From assembly GCF_003477525.1 (NCBI RefSeq), contig NZ_QUDO01000003.1:1-64000 (forward strand): a DNA stretch of 64,000 nt, in the 5' to 3' direction. Position 1 is the stretch's first letter; every line of letters begins with the position of its first letter. Below, piece by piece: positions 47,952 through 57,708 of this stretch. The notes under the pieces were generated by a model, which did no database searches, was not told the DNA's origin, and saw only the letters and a list, made by a program, of their open reading frames with translations. The translations under genes and the position numbers were made by a program. Origin of the DNA: Ruminococcus sp. AF41-9 (lineage in GTDB: Bacteria; Bacillota; Clostridia; Lachnospirales; Lachnospiraceae).

Positions 47952-47980
47952 ACTTTACCAGAATCTGTTTGTTCTGTCAA
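47952..47980 (-). promoter_or_regulatory. Promoter of the isc operon
   Basis: On the minus strand a perfect TTGACA (47975-47980) and TAAAGT (47952-47957) are 17 bases apart, about 50 bases before iscR. The nearly consensus -35 box fits a strong promoter held down by a repressor such as IscR. Confidence 0.75.
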
Positions 47981-48070
47981 GGCTGTTTTGTGCATATACT
48001 GACATAAAAGTATCCGTAAGCTGCTGTGTAAAGAAGGAATCAGCAGCTTCAGACATTCCGGAGGCCATCT

Positions 48071-49414
48071 ATGTCAAAAAAGCTCTTCATCCGGGGAACT
48101 CTGCTGCTTACTTTCACAGGTCTGCTCAGCCGTCTGATCGGTTTCTTTTACAGAATATTCCTTTCTCATACAATTGGTGCTCATGGGCTGGGAATTTTCC
48201 AGCTCGTCCTTCCTTTGCAGCTTCTGATCCTGTCTGTGTGCGCTTCCGGTATCCAGACTGCCATTTCCCGGCTCACAGCCTCCGAGATCACTCTCGGGCA
48301 TTCCAGGCGCGCAGGGGACTATTTTCTGACGGGAACTGTGTTTTCTGTTTCGTTTTCCCTGATATTTTCCTGGCTTCTTTATACTTATGCCGATTTCTGG
48401 GCCTGTCATATTCTGAAAGAACCTCAGACAGTTTCTCTGATTCGTCTGCTTTCTTTCAGTATTCCTCTGAGCACTTTTCATAGCTGCGTCAACAGTTATT
48501 ATTTCGGGAGAAAAAAGGCGGCTTTTCCGGCAGGTGTCCAGCTCATTGAGCAGATCTTCCGTGTGGGAGGATGTTATCTTCTTTATCTGATCCTTGTTTC
48601 TCAGGGGCGTGCTGTCACTCCTGTCATTGCAGTCGGCGGAAATCTGATCGGAGAGATTGCTTCTTCTTTTCTTTCTCTGTTTACTGTCAGTATGCACTTT
48701 CAAAAAACATCTGATACCTCTTCCCGTACAGAAAAACCTTTTTTACTGTTAAAAGATCTGTTTCAGATTTCCGTTCCTCTTACTCTGAACAAAGTCCTGC
48801 TGACAATTCTTGGCAGTATTGAAGTGATTCTGATCCCTGCCAGACTGCAGATGTCCGGTCTGAGTTCCAGAGATGCACTCAGTATTTATGGAATTTTTAC
48901 AGGAATGGCACTGCCCCTGATCCTGTTTCCCGCGACTGTCACAAATTCGGCTGCGGTGATGCTTCTCCCTTCCATCACAGAACTTCAGACCCTTGGTTAT
49001 CAGAAAAGGATCCGATATGTGATCAGTCAGATTTTCCGGTATTGTCTGCTGCTGGGCGGAGTCTGTATGATCCTGTTTCTGTTTTTGGGAGAGTTTCTGG
49101 GCAATTTTTTATTTCACAGCCAGACTGCCGGTATCTACATTCAGACCATGGCATACATCTGCCCTTTCCTTTATCTGAACACCACCCTCACAAGTGTGCT
49201 GAACGGACTGGGCAAATCCACTGCCTGCCTTGTCCACAGCGTCGTCAGCATCTGTATTCGCGTCAGCTTTGTTCTGTTCGCGATTCCCAGCTTCGGGATA
49301 CGGGGTTATCTCTATGGAATCCTCTGCGGAGAACTGGTTCTGACAGTCCTTCATGTTTATGCACTGTCTGAAAAACATTTTCCCTATCGACATTCAGATA
49401 AGAATGGTTTATAA
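48071..49414 (+). CDS. SpoVB-type polysaccharide/lipid flippase
   Basis: A 447-residue protein with 12-14 membrane helices of the MOP (MATE/MVF) superfamily. The start FIRGTLLLTFTGLLSRLIGFFYRIFLSHTIGAHGLGIFQL is the signature of stage V sporulation protein B and related flippases. It probably moves lipid-linked cell-wall or polysaccharide precursors across the membrane; spore cortex is one possible destination. It runs divergent from the isc operon and 50 bases ahead of the DAHP synthase gene. Confidence 0.88.
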   Translation: MSKKLFIRGTLLLTFTGLLSRLIGFFYRIFLSHTIGAHGLGIFQLVLPLQLLILSVCASGIQTAISRLTASEITLGHSRRAGDYFLTGTVFSVSFSLIFSWLLYTYADFWACHILKEPQTVSLIRLLSFSIPLSTFHSCVNSYYFGRKKAAFPAGVQLIEQIFRVGGCYLLYLILVSQGRAVTPVIAVGGNLIGEIASSFLSLFTVSMHFQKTSDTSSRTEKPFLLLKDLFQISVPLTLNKVLLTILGSIEVILIPARLQMSGLSSRDALSIYGIFTGMALPLILFPATVTNSAAVMLLPSITELQTLGYQKRIRYVISQIFRYCLLLGGVCMILFLFLGEFLGNFLFHSQTAGIYIQTMAYICPFLYLNTTLTSVLNGLGKSTACLVHSVVSICIRVSFVLFAIPSFGIRGYLYGILCGELVLTVLHVYALSEKHFPYRHSDKNGL

Positions 49415-49464
49415 TTAATGCCGAAAAAGCAACGGAAAAACAAAGAAACAAAGGAGATACAACT

Positions 49465-50496
49465 ATGGGATTCGATTTTATCAAAAAATTACCAACCCCT
49501 GAAGAAATTCGCAATCAGTATCCCATTGATGCTGAAATTCAGGCCATTAAAGATGCAAGAGATAAGGAGTTGCGTGATGTCTTTACCGGAAAATCCGATA
49601 AATTTCTTGCTATCATCGGTCCTTGTTCAGCAGATAACGAGGACGCTGTTCTGGATTACCTTACCAGATTACGCAATGTTCAGGAGAAGATAGCTGACAA
49701 GGTTCTGATCGTTCCGCGTGTTTACACAAACAAACCAAGAACAACAGGAGAAGGCTATAAGGGTATGGTGCATCAGCCGGATCCCGAAAAACAGCCGAAC
49801 CTTCTTGCCGGCCTCATCGCCATCCGTAAAATGCATATCCATGCAATTCAGACCAGCGGCATGACCTGCGCAGATGAGATGCTTTATCCGGAGAATTACC
49901 GTTATCTTTCCGATCTTCTCTCCTATGTCGCAGTCGGTGCACGTTCTGTAGAAGACCAGCAGCATCGTCTGACTGTCAGCGGCATGGATGTTCCGGCAGG
50001 TATGAAAAACCCTACCAGCGGTGACCTCGCAGTTATGCTCAACTCTGTTGTAGCTGCTCAGGGCGGACATCGCTTCATCTACAGAAGCTGGGAAGTAGAG
50101 ACCACAGGTAATGAACTTGCTCATACCATTCTTCGTGGTGCTGTAAACAAACACGGAGAAGCTATCCCGAACTATCACTATGAAGACCTTCGTCTTCTCT
50201 GGGAAAAATATCAGAAGAAGAACCTGAAAAACCCGGCTGTTATCGTTGATACCAACCACTCCAACTCCAACAAGCAGTATGACCAGCAGGTTCGTATCGC
50301 AAAAGAAGTTCTCCACAGCCGCCAGGTTGATCCGGAACTTCACACTCTGGTAAAAGGTCTGATGATTGAAAGTTATATTGAGCCTGGAAATCAGAAGATT
50401 GGATGTGACCATGTATATGGAAAATCCATCACAGACCCGTGCCTTGGATGGGAAGAATCCGAACGTCTTCTTTACACAATCGCTGAGATGTGCTAA
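49465..50496 (+). CDS. 3-deoxy-7-phosphoheptulonate (DAHP) synthase, AroF/G type
   Basis: A 343-residue first enzyme of aromatic amino-acid synthesis, joining phosphoenolpyruvate and erythrose 4-phosphate. Motifs of the type I alpha group: IIGPCSADNEDAVLDYL, PRVYTNKPRTTGEGYKGM, MKNPTSGDLAVMLNS, VIVDTNHSNSNKQYDQQ and a C-terminal SYIEPGNQKIGCDHVYGKSI. AAAGGAGAT is the ribosome site. Feedback type (Phe, Tyr or Trp) cannot be told by eye. A strong terminator lies at 50561-50623. Confidence 0.95.
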   Translation: MGFDFIKKLPTPEEIRNQYPIDAEIQAIKDARDKELRDVFTGKSDKFLAIIGPCSADNEDAVLDYLTRLRNVQEKIADKVLIVPRVYTNKPRTTGEGYKGMVHQPDPEKQPNLLAGLIAIRKMHIHAIQTSGMTCADEMLYPENYRYLSDLLSYVAVGARSVEDQQHRLTVSGMDVPAGMKNPTSGDLAVMLNSVVAAQGGHRFIYRSWEVETTGNELAHTILRGAVNKHGEAIPNYHYEDLRLLWEKYQKKNLKNPAVIVDTNHSNSNKQYDQQVRIAKEVLHSRQVDPELHTLVKGLMIESYIEPGNQKIGCDHVYGKSITDPCLGWEESERLLYTIAEMC

Positions 50497-50524
50497 ACAG
50501 AACTGAAGAAAAGTCAAACAGATA

Positions 50525-50563
50525 TTCGCAATTGAAGCAGGGGACTTACTTGATTTGGTTAAA
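50525..50563. repeat. 39-base repeat, exact copy of 35633-35671
   Basis: Every base of this stretch (TTCGCAATTGAAGC...TTGGTTAAA) matches 35633-35671, about 15 kb away. It lies between the DAHP synthase stop and its terminator. Here only the right half of the palindrome is present. Confidence 0.9.
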
Positions 50564-50623
50564 AAGAGAGACTGTCAGTAATGATATCTTTTATCTGTAT
50601 ATCATTATCAGCAGTCTCTTTTT
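50561..50623 (+). terminator. Terminator after the DAHP synthase gene
   Basis: A long near-perfect stem: AAAAGAGAGACTG with TAATGATAT on the left pairs with ATATCATTA and CAGTCTCTTTTT on the right, closing around an AT-rich loop. The T run continues as TTTTTATG. Confidence 0.85.
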
Positions 50624-50663
50624 ATGTGCTTTATCTTACCTTATCTGTCAGCCTGTTGGTGCA

Positions 50664-51548
50664 TCAGTGACGCGGATGTGTTTTCATATACACATCTCTC
50701 ATTTTATTCACATTCATTCCAAGGTAAACCTGTGTGGTGGAAATATCAGAATGTCCCAGCATTTCCTGCACGCTTCGGATATCTGCGCCATTCTGTAACA
50801 TATGTACGGCAAAAGAATGTCTCAGGGTATGAGGTGTAATGTCTCTCTGGATTCCGGCATCATCTGCATAACCCTTCAGAACTTTCCAGAATCCCTGACG
50901 GCTCATTGCCTTTCCGGAGCAGTTCGTAAACATTGCGGTTTCCTCGTTGTTTTTTACAAATACTGCCCTTGTTGTCTGAAGATAACGTTCCATCGCTTTC
51001 TTACAGGGGATTCCGATCGGGATGATCCTCTCTTTGGCGTTTTCATGGCAGATCACATAACCAAACTGTAAATTTACATCTGCAATCTGTAAATGAAGCA
51101 TTTCGCTTACCCGCATGCCTGTGGCATATAAAAGTTCCAGCATGGCCGCATCACGGATTCCCTTTGGTGTATCCAGTTTCGGCTGCTGTAATAACTTATC
51201 TACTTCTTCAATACTCAGAATCTCCGGTGCCTTCTTTTCCACCTTCGGAGGTTTCAGATTTTCTGCCGGGTCTTTGGTGATCACGCCTTCTTTCCATAAA
51301 TACTGAAAAAAAGCTCTCATGGAAGCCACACTTCTGGAAATAGAGGAAGATGCAAATTTCTCTCTTTCCATATAGCTGATATAGCCCTCCAGCTCCAGTT
51401 CTTTCACATCTTTGAAATTTTTGATTCCGCGTTCTTTCAGAAATTCTGTCATTTTTTTAAGATCACGCTGATAGGAAACTTCTGTGTTTGCGGATGTCTT
51501 TTTTATATTATGTAAATATGTGATAAATTCCCTTATTTCTATCTCCAT
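50664..51548 (-). CDS. xerD: Tyrosine recombinase XerD
   Basis: A 294-residue site-specific recombinase that resolves chromosome dimers at dif together with XerC or its equivalent. The N-terminal SAM-like core-binding domain (about 1-90) is followed by the catalytic domain with the Arg-His-Arg-His-Tyr set visible as LLYATGMRVSEM, HTLRHSFAVHML, LGHSDISTTQVY and Tyr275 in QVYLGM. The length is that of housekeeping Xer proteins, not of an integron or phage integrase. Neighbouring spoIIM is a usual clostridial partner. Confidence 0.93.
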   Translation of the reverse strand: MEIEIREFITYLHNIKKTSANTEVSYQRDLKKMTEFLKERGIKNFKDVKELELEGYISYMEREKFASSSISRSVASMRAFFQYLWKEGVITKDPAENLKPPKVEKKAPEILSIEEVDKLLQQPKLDTPKGIRDAAMLELLYATGMRVSEMLHLQIADVNLQFGYVICHENAKERIIPIGIPCKKAMERYLQTTRAVFVKNNEETAMFTNCSGKAMSRQGFWKVLKGYADDAGIQRDITPHTLRHSFAVHMLQNGADIRSVQEMLGHSDISTTQVYLGMNVNKMRDVYMKTHPRH

Positions 51549-51843
51549 GGTATCGTACTTCTCACTCCTTCTTCTTCGTTTAGCCGTCTGAATTTCCAGT
51601 CAGATCAATATCCTTCCGTCTGTACAGATACAAATTCCATTATAGTTCACACCTCACTATCCCACACGGAGTGAACAGTAACCAGATTTCCCATATCTGA
51701 AAATGTACCTGTATTATACTGTCTATTTGACATAAAATCAAACATTTTTTTCGCCGGAATCCTGTAAAATCAAGGCTTTTTCGCGTAAAACACCACATAT
51801 CGGAGATTTTATGACAACCAATACTAAATATAGTAAAAATTTT

Positions 51844-52425
51844 TCAAAAAATTTTTATGTAACTCAGCAGTTTTTCTACGATCCAGGGATTCAGACAGCA
51901 TTCTGCCAGGATTCCGATAAGGTAAATTCCACAGGCAGCACTGCTTCTGAGCAGATAAACTCCGATCCTTTCAGGAAACAGCCCCTTGTTTCTCCAGATT
52001 CCTGCTGACATCTCCCAGACCTGTCTCATCAGATAGAGAGAAGCCGGGATATAAAACAAATACTGCGGAAGAAGCAGACCCAGACCGATCAGTCCTCCTG
52101 CAAAGCCAAACTGCAAAATTGATACGGACATCACTGCACCGATATAGGCTCCCAGAAACCATATTCCAAGAACTGCCAGCGGTGCCCCGAAGACTGAAAA
52201 TCCACAGATCGCACTTACCAGAACGAGACTTCCTCTGTATTTTAAAATCTCTTTCAGATATTCTGTTCCTGTGATCTGTCCGGTCGTAAATGTGCTGAGA
52301 AAGTAAACAGAAGCCATTGTCTTCTGCTGCCATTTTATTTTCCACAGAACATTGGGAAGGAGATTTCCTGCCAGAAACCCGCACAGAAAGAGAATCAGGG
52401 CAGGGAAATTATTTTTTCTTTTCAT
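51844..52425 (-). CDS. spoIIM: Stage II sporulation protein M
   Basis: A 193-residue membrane protein with five or so helices; with SpoIID and SpoIIP it drives engulfment of the forespore. The GFAGGLIGLGLLLPQYLFYIPASLYL segment and the GAYIGAVMSVSILQFG helix are typical. It is followed (295 bases) by xerD on the same strand. That gap is AT-rich with no gene seen. Its presence supports a spore-former. Confidence 0.88.
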   Translation of the reverse strand: MKRKNNFPALILFLCGFLAGNLLPNVLWKIKWQQKTMASVYFLSTFTTGQITGTEYLKEILKYRGSLVLVSAICGFSVFGAPLAVLGIWFLGAYIGAVMSVSILQFGFAGGLIGLGLLLPQYLFYIPASLYLMRQVWEMSAGIWRNKGLFPERIGVYLLRSSAACGIYLIGILAECCLNPWIVEKLLSYIKIF

Positions 52426-52513
52426 AGATTCACCCTGTATCAGTTTACGGCTGCCGTATTTAAAATATACCTTTTAGCCACACAGAAAATGTTCGCGCTC
52501 CATACAGGTAACA

Positions 52514-52558
52514 AAAAAACTCTGAAAGTGTATTATAAAAATACAACTTCCAGAGTTT
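52514..52558 (-). terminator. Terminator after rny
   Basis: Stem AAACTCTGGAAGT against ACTTTCAGAGTTT (one mismatch) with an inner TATT-AATA pairing and A/T runs on both sides. It lies just downstream of the rny stop. Confidence 0.8.
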
Positions 52559-52576
52559 ATATTCGTAAAGAACTAT

Positions 52577-54136
52577 TTATTTCGCATAGTCAACAGCTCT
52601 GCTTTCGCGGATTACATTGACTTTGATCTGACCAGGATATTCGAGTTCTGCCTCAATCTGTTTCGCGATATCGCGTGCCAGGAGAACCATATCTGCATCA
52701 TTGATATGTTCCGGTACTACCATTACACGGATTTCCCTGCCTGCCTGAATAGCAAAAGACTTATCTACACCCTTAAACTGGTTTGTGATATCTTCTAACT
52801 GTTTCAGACGGTTTGTATATGTCTCCAGAGTCTCACGTCTTGCACCAGGTCTTGCTGCGGAAATCGCATCTGCGGCCTGTACGATACAAGCGATCAGAGA
52901 TTCCGGTTCTACATCTCCGTGATGGGAAGCAACCGTATTGATAACAATCTGTGACTCTTTGTATTTCTTACAAAGATCTACACCAATCTGAATATGAGAA
53001 CCTTCTACTTCATGGTCAATGGATTTACCAATGTCATGAAGAAGTCCTGCACGTTTCGCCATACGGACATCCACGCCGATTTCACCGGCAAGCATTCCGG
53101 ATAACTGCGCAACTTCGATAGAATGTCTCAGTGCATTCTGTCCGTAACTTGAACGGAACTTCATGCGTCCGAGAAGTTTCAGTAATTCCGGGTGAATGCC
53201 ATGAACACCAACATCCATAGCGGCTGTCTCACCGTCTTCACGGATCTGTGCTTCCACTTCTCTCTGTGCCTTCTCTACCATCTCTTCGATTCTGGCCGGA
53301 TGGATACGTCCATCTACGATCAGTTTCTCCAGAGCCACTCGTGCCACTTCACGGCGGATCGGATCAAAGGCGGATAAAACAACTGCTTCCGGTGTATCAT
53401 CAATGATGAGATCTACACCTGTCAGTGTCTCAAGAGTACGGATGTTACGGCCTTCACGACCGATGATCCTTCCCTTCATTTCATCGCTCGGAAGCTGTAC
53501 AACAGAAATTGTAGTCTCGGCAACATGGTCTACTGCACATTTCTGAATGGCATTTACCACATATTCCTTGGCTTTCTTTCCTGCTTCTTCCTTTGCTCTG
53601 TTCTCCAGTTCCCTGTAGAGCTTGGCTACATCCACTTTGACGTCATCTTCAACGGATCTGAGCAATTCTTCTTTTGCCTGTTCGGAGGTCAGACCTGAAA
53701 CTCGTTCCAGTTCCTGTACTCCTTTTTGCTCAAGTTCTTCTACTCGTTTCTCTTTTTTCTGCACTTCGGCTGCTCTCGCTGTGCATTCTGCCTCACGCTT
53801 CTCGACTGCATCTGCTTTCTTATCTACCGCGGATTCTTTTGCCAGTACACGGTTTTCATACTTCTGCAGTTCATTTCTTCGTTCCTTGGTTTCTTTCTCC
53901 AGTTCATTTTTTGTGCGGAGAGATTCTTCCTTCACTTCCAATAAAGCTTCTCTTTTTTTAGTCTCGGCTGCTTTCAGAGCTTCATCTATGATGCTTCTTG
54001 CCTTGTCTTCTGCTGTTCCAACAATCTCTGCGTCTTTCTGGATCTTGTTGTTTACAGCGACTTTGCAAGTAACAGGAACCGCAATAAGTAGCGCGACTAC
54101 CACAGCGACAATTGCAACAATAATTGTTGTTGTCAC
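52577..54136 (-). CDS. rny: Ribonuclease Y
   Basis: A 519-residue membrane-bound endoribonuclease that begins mRNA decay. One N-terminal membrane helix ([21 protein letters not shown]), a long coiled coil (about 30-200, rich in Glu, Lys and Arg), a KH domain ([21 protein letters not shown]) and an HD domain ([17 protein letters not shown]) are in the normal order. It is a single gene with its own terminator. Confidence 0.96.
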   Translation of the reverse strand: MTTTIIVAIVAVVVALLIAVPVTCKVAVNNKIQKDAEIVGTAEDKARSIIDEALKAAETKKREALLEVKEESLRTKNELEKETKERRNELQKYENRVLAKESAVDKKADAVEKREAECTARAAEVQKKEKRVEELEQKGVQELERVSGLTSEQAKEELLRSVEDDVKVDVAKLYRELENRAKEEAGKKAKEYVVNAIQKCAVDHVAETTISVVQLPSDEMKGRIIGREGRNIRTLETLTGVDLIIDDTPEAVVLSAFDPIRREVARVALEKLIVDGRIHPARIEEMVEKAQREVEAQIREDGETAAMDVGVHGIHPELLKLLGRMKFRSSYGQNALRHSIEVAQLSGMLAGEIGVDVRMAKRAGLLHDIGKSIDHEVEGSHIQIGVDLCKKYKESQIVINTVASHHGDVEPESLIACIVQAADAISAARPGARRETLETYTNRLKQLEDITNQFKGVDKSFAIQAGREIRVMVVPEHINDADMVLLARDIAKQIEAELEYPGQIKVNVIRESRAVDYAK

Positions 54137-54277
54137 AGGAGCACCTCCTTATTTAGTTTTCATTGTACAAATACAACAATACAAGTTTATCTTTTTTTGA
54201 TACTTATGTCAAGTTTTTCTAGGCAAATTCAGGACAAATGTTTGAATATTTTTGTTACTGTTCACTTAGTATTCCTG

Positions 54278-54790
54278 TTATCCTTCCGGATTCTCACTCC
54301 GGGCATTGCTGTGTACTGTCACAATCTCCATTTCTTCAAGAACACTGGAAATATCGGAAAACTGAAACCCTCTCCTGACAAGGTATCCATAAAGGCGGCG
54401 CATTTCTTTTTCGTCAAGTTCTGTGCCCGGTGCATACTTCTTCTCTACCGTTCTGACCAGAAGGGTTCTCTCATCCGGGCTGTTTAAAGCCGCTTCCTCT
54501 TCCCATGCTGCCACGGCAGTCTCTTTGTCAACCCCCTTGCCGATCAGCTCCTGTATGATCTTCTGGCGGCTTTTGGAGTCCATTCTGTATGCAATGTAGG
54601 TTCTGGCATAACGGCTGTCATCTATATAGCCATAAGATTGTACATATGCAAGAGCTGCATCCACGGCATCCGGACTGAATCCCGACTGCCGCAGTTTATC
54701 TCTCAGCCCCTTCTCTGTGCGGTCCATATGCTCGAGAAGGCGCATTGCTTTTCTTGTGGCATCTTTCTGTTCTTCCGGTGAAGCGGCCAT
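54278..54790 (-). CDS. recX: RecA regulator RecX
   Basis: A 170-residue helical protein that modulates RecA filaments. The tandem three-helix RecX repeats are visible (AMRLLEHMDRTEKGLRDKLRQSGFSPDAVDAAL, YIDDSRYARTYI, ELIGKGVDKETAVAAW). It starts 2 bases after the recA stop, so the two are one transcript under the LexA-controlled recA promoter. Confidence 0.9.
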   Translation of the reverse strand: MAASPEEQKDATRKAMRLLEHMDRTEKGLRDKLRQSGFSPDAVDAALAYVQSYGYIDDSRYARTYIAYRMDSKSRQKIIQELIGKGVDKETAVAAWEEEAALNSPDERTLLVRTVEKKYAPGTELDEKEMRRLYGYLVRRGFQFSDISSVLEEMEIVTVHSNARSENPEG

Positions 54791-54792
54791 GA

Positions 54793-55863
54793 TTATTCTT
54801 CAGTCCCGTCTGTCTGTGCAGGTGTTTCTTCTGCTCCTGCTGTTTCTGCTTCCTGGTTTTCTTCATCCGGAAGAAGATGGTAATGGATTCTTACTTTCTT
54901 CTCGATCTCATCGCAGATGTCTGTGTGCTCTTTCAGGAAAAGTTTCGCATTCTCACGTCCCTGTCCGATCTTATCACCGTTATAGGCATACCATGCACCA
55001 CTCTTGTTGACAATTCCACAGTCTGCTGCCAGATCAAGAATATCTCCTTCTTTGGAAATTCCGGTACCGAACATAATATCAAACTCTGCCTGCTTGAACG
55101 GCGGCGCTACTTTATTCTTCACTACTTTAATTCTGGTATGGTTTCCTACCATCTCTCCGCCCTGTTTCAGAGTCTCTACCCTGCGCACATCCATACGCAC
55201 GGAAGAATAGAATTTCAGGGCACGTCCGCCTGTGGTTGTCTCCGGGTTTCCGAACATAACACCGACTTTCTCACGAAGCTGGTTGATAAAGATAACCACA
55301 CAGTTGGATTTACTGATAACTGCTGTCAGCTTACGAAGAGCCTGAGACATCAGACGCGCCTGAAGTCCCACATGGCTGTCGCCCATATCTCCGTCAATCT
55401 CAGCCTTCGGCACCAGAGCAGCTACAGAGTCCACGATCACGATATCCACTGCTCCGGAACGGACCATCGTCTCTGTGATCTCCAGAGCCTGCTCTCCATT
55501 ATCCGGCTGTGAAATATATAAGTTATCAATATCTACGCCGATATTCTTGGCATATACAGGGTCCAGTGCATGCTCTGCATCAATGAATCCCGCAATTCCG
55601 CCTCTCTTCTGCACCTCTGCCACCATGTGGAGGGCAACAGTTGTCTTACCACTGGATTCCGGTCCGTAAATTTCAATGATACGTCCTTTCGGTACTCCGC
55701 CGACTCCTAAAGCGATATCGAGGCTCAAAGAGCCTGTAGGAACGGTTTCCACCTGCATATTCGCACTGGATTCTCCCAGTTTCATTACAGAACCTTTTCC
55801 ATACTGTTTCTCAATATGTCCAAGCGCTGCTTCGAGTGCTTTCTGTTTTTCTTCATTGATCAT
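54793..55863 (-). CDS. recA: Recombinase RecA
   Basis: A 356-residue homologous recombination and SOS coprotease protein. Walker A is [48 protein letters not shown] and [20 protein letters not shown] are standard. The acidic, Glu/Thr-rich C-terminus is normal. Transcribed from a promoter at 55916-55944 with a LexA box just downstream. Confidence 0.97.
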   Translation of the reverse strand: MINEEKQKALEAALGHIEKQYGKGSVMKLGESSANMQVETVPTGSLSLDIALGVGGVPKGRIIEIYGPESSGKTTVALHMVAEVQKRGGIAGFIDAEHALDPVYAKNIGVDIDNLYISQPDNGEQALEITETMVRSGAVDIVIVDSVAALVPKAEIDGDMGDSHVGLQARLMSQALRKLTAVISKSNCVVIFINQLREKVGVMFGNPETTTGGRALKFYSSVRMDVRRVETLKQGGEMVGNHTRIKVVKNKVAPPFKQAEFDIMFGTGISKEGDILDLAADCGIVNKSGAWYAYNGDKIGQGRENAKLFLKEHTDICDEIEKKVRIHYHLLPDEENQEAETAGAEETPAQTDGTEE

Positions 55864-55889
55864 CTATCTTTTCTCCTTAAATATATTCA

Positions 55890-55901
55890 GAACTTATGTT
55901 C
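55890..55901. promoter_or_regulatory. LexA (SOS) operator of recA
   Basis: GAAC-TTAT-GTTC, the palindromic Firmicute SOS box (consensus CGAACNNNNGTTCG; here it ends in G and starts with A), 27 bases before the recA ATG and just downstream of the promoter. LexA binding here would block transcription until DNA damage. Confidence 0.85.
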
Positions 55902-55915
55902 GTTTTTATGTATTA

Positions 55916-55944
55916 ATAGTATTATACTTCCGTAAAAATGTCAA
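55916..55944 (-). promoter_or_regulatory. Promoter of recA
   Basis: Minus-strand TTGACA (55939-55944) and TACTAT (55916-55921) separated by 17 bases. The LexA box lies about 15-25 bases downstream of the -10 box, in the early transcribed region. Confidence 0.75.
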
Positions 55945-56200
55945 GCATTTTATCCATGATATACGGGCATTCAAAACTGCCAGTAAACAATAACTGCCAA
56001 AATTACTGTTCACAGTTAATAAGCTTAACATACCAAGAGCAGGAAATGCTTTTCCCCACACTTCCTGCTCTTTTGTATTTGTCGGATATTTTATTTTTAC
56101 TGTTTTACAGTCTTTATAACTTTTATAGCTTTTATAACTTTCGCGCCGGTCAGTCAGATATCCTCTGCTTTGTTCTGCTTTGTTCTGCTTTATCCTGCGT

Positions 56201-57655
56201 TTATTCCGATTTGTCACCGATCAGCCAGTTATACATCTCTTCATACTGACGTGCGGAATTATTCCATGAGAAGTCGGCTGCCATTGCACGGTCAACCATC
56301 TTGTTCCACTCGCGTTTTTTGTCATAGTAGATTCTCTCTGCATTACGTACAGTTGCAAGCATTTCATGCGCATTGTAATTGCGGAAAGAGAATCCTGTTC
56401 CTGTTCCTTCGAATTCGTTATATGGTTCTACGGTATCTTTCAGACCGCCTGTCTCTCTTACGATCGGAAGAGTTCCGTAACGGAGACTCATTAACTGGCT
56501 TAATCCGCAAGGCTCGAACAGAGACGGCATCAGGAATGCATCTGCTGCTGCGTAAATACGATGGGACATCTTCTCATCATAATAAATCTGTGCGGAAACT
56601 TTGCCATGATATTTCCAGTCAAAATGACGGAACATATTCTCATAGCGTTCGTCACCGGTTCCGAGTGCCACGATCTGCACTGCATCCTGACACAGCTCAT
56701 CCATCACATAAGCGATCAGGTCAAATCCCTTCTGGTCTGTCAGACGGGATACGATTCCGATCATCATGGCTTTCGGGTTCTCTTCCAGTCCCAGATCCTT
56801 CTGAAGCTGGATCTTATTTTTCACTTTTTCCTTACGGAAGGTTGTCGCATTGTATGTCTTGGTGATATATGGGTCTGTTTCCGGGTTAAATTCATTGTAA
56901 TCAATACCATTTACAATACCGCGCAGGTCATTGGAACGTGCACACATCAGACCGTCCAGACGCTCTCCGTAGAACGGTGTCTTGATTTCTTCTGCATAAG
57001 TGCTACTTACCGTTGTAACTGCATCTGCAAAGACAATACCGCCTTTTAAGAAATTGGCATCTTTGTAAGCTTCAAGCTTGTCTGCGGTAAAGTAATAATC
57101 AGAAAGACCTGTGATCGCCTGTACTGTTTTTACATCCCATACACCCTGGAATTTCAGGTTATGTATTGTCATGATCGTCTTGATATTCCAGAAAAATTCA
57201 TTCTGCTGGAAGCTGTCATGCAGATAAACCGGAACAAGGCCAGTCTGCCAGTCATGGCAGTGGATGATGTCTGGTCTGAATCCGATCACCGGAAGTACAG
57301 ATAAAACAGCCTTGGAGAAGAATGCAAATTTCTCCAGATCCCATGGTGCACTGTCATATGGTTTCGGACCACTGAAATAGTATTCGTTATCAATGAAGTA
57401 AAAATGAACGCCTTCATACTCCATATGCATGATTCCTACATAGCAGTTCTTATAGCCGAGATCCATGTAGAAATGTGTAACGTACTCCATTCTATCTTTC
57501 CATTCCTGTTTCATGCAGGCATATTTTGGTAAAATTACACGAATATCGAAATATCTCTTGTCAAAACATTTCGGTAAAGAACCAGCTACATCCGCAAGGC
57601 CTCCTGTTTTAATAAATGGAACTGCTTCAGATGTTGCAAATAAAATATTTTTCAT
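56201..57655 (-). CDS. glgA: Glycogen synthase (ADP-glucose type)
   Basis: A 484-residue GT5 transferase that extends alpha-1,4-glucan from ADP-glucose. The KTGGL motif is at residues 16-20, IIHCHDWQTGLVPVYL and the C-terminal phosphate-binding FEPCGLSQL with PIVRETGGLKDTVEP complete the active site. No glgC, glgD or glgB is nearby, so the rest of the pathway is elsewhere. It may act with the amylosucrase-type GH13 enzyme in alpha-glucan storage. Confidence 0.95.
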   Translation of the reverse strand: MKNILFATSEAVPFIKTGGLADVAGSLPKCFDKRYFDIRVILPKYACMKQEWKDRMEYVTHFYMDLGYKNCYVGIMHMEYEGVHFYFIDNEYYFSGPKPYDSAPWDLEKFAFFSKAVLSVLPVIGFRPDIIHCHDWQTGLVPVYLHDSFQQNEFFWNIKTIMTIHNLKFQGVWDVKTVQAITGLSDYYFTADKLEAYKDANFLKGGIVFADAVTTVSSTYAEEIKTPFYGERLDGLMCARSNDLRGIVNGIDYNEFNPETDPYITKTYNATTFRKEKVKNKIQLQKDLGLEENPKAMMIGIVSRLTDQKGFDLIAYVMDELCQDAVQIVALGTGDERYENMFRHFDWKYHGKVSAQIYYDEKMSHRIYAAADAFLMPSLFEPCGLSQLMSLRYGTLPIVRETGGLKDTVEPYNEFEGTGTGFSFRNYNAHEMLATVRNAERIYYDKKREWNKMVDRAMAADFSWNNSARQYEEMYNWLIGDKSE

Positions 57656-57708
57656 GCGAAAAACCCTCCTTGGTAGCGTTTATAAAGTAATTATAAACCA
57701 AAACAACC

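Larger units (their letters stand above)
55864..56200. other. Intergenic region between recA and glgA
   Basis: 337 bases. Near recA: ribosome site, LexA box and promoter. In the middle: a hairpin AAGAGCAGGAA against TTCCTGCTCTT (56036-56073), probably the glgA terminator although T runs are seen only on the plus side. Next to glgA: three 9-base units TTTATAACT/TTTATAGCT (about 56113-56140) and three 10-base units TTCTGCTTTG (about 56163-56193). No gene seen. Confidence 0.55.

Noticed and set aside
50664-51548. Mobile-element integrase
   Set aside because: Length, motifs and the spoIIM neighbour point to housekeeping XerD; no att repeats or cargo genes were seen.
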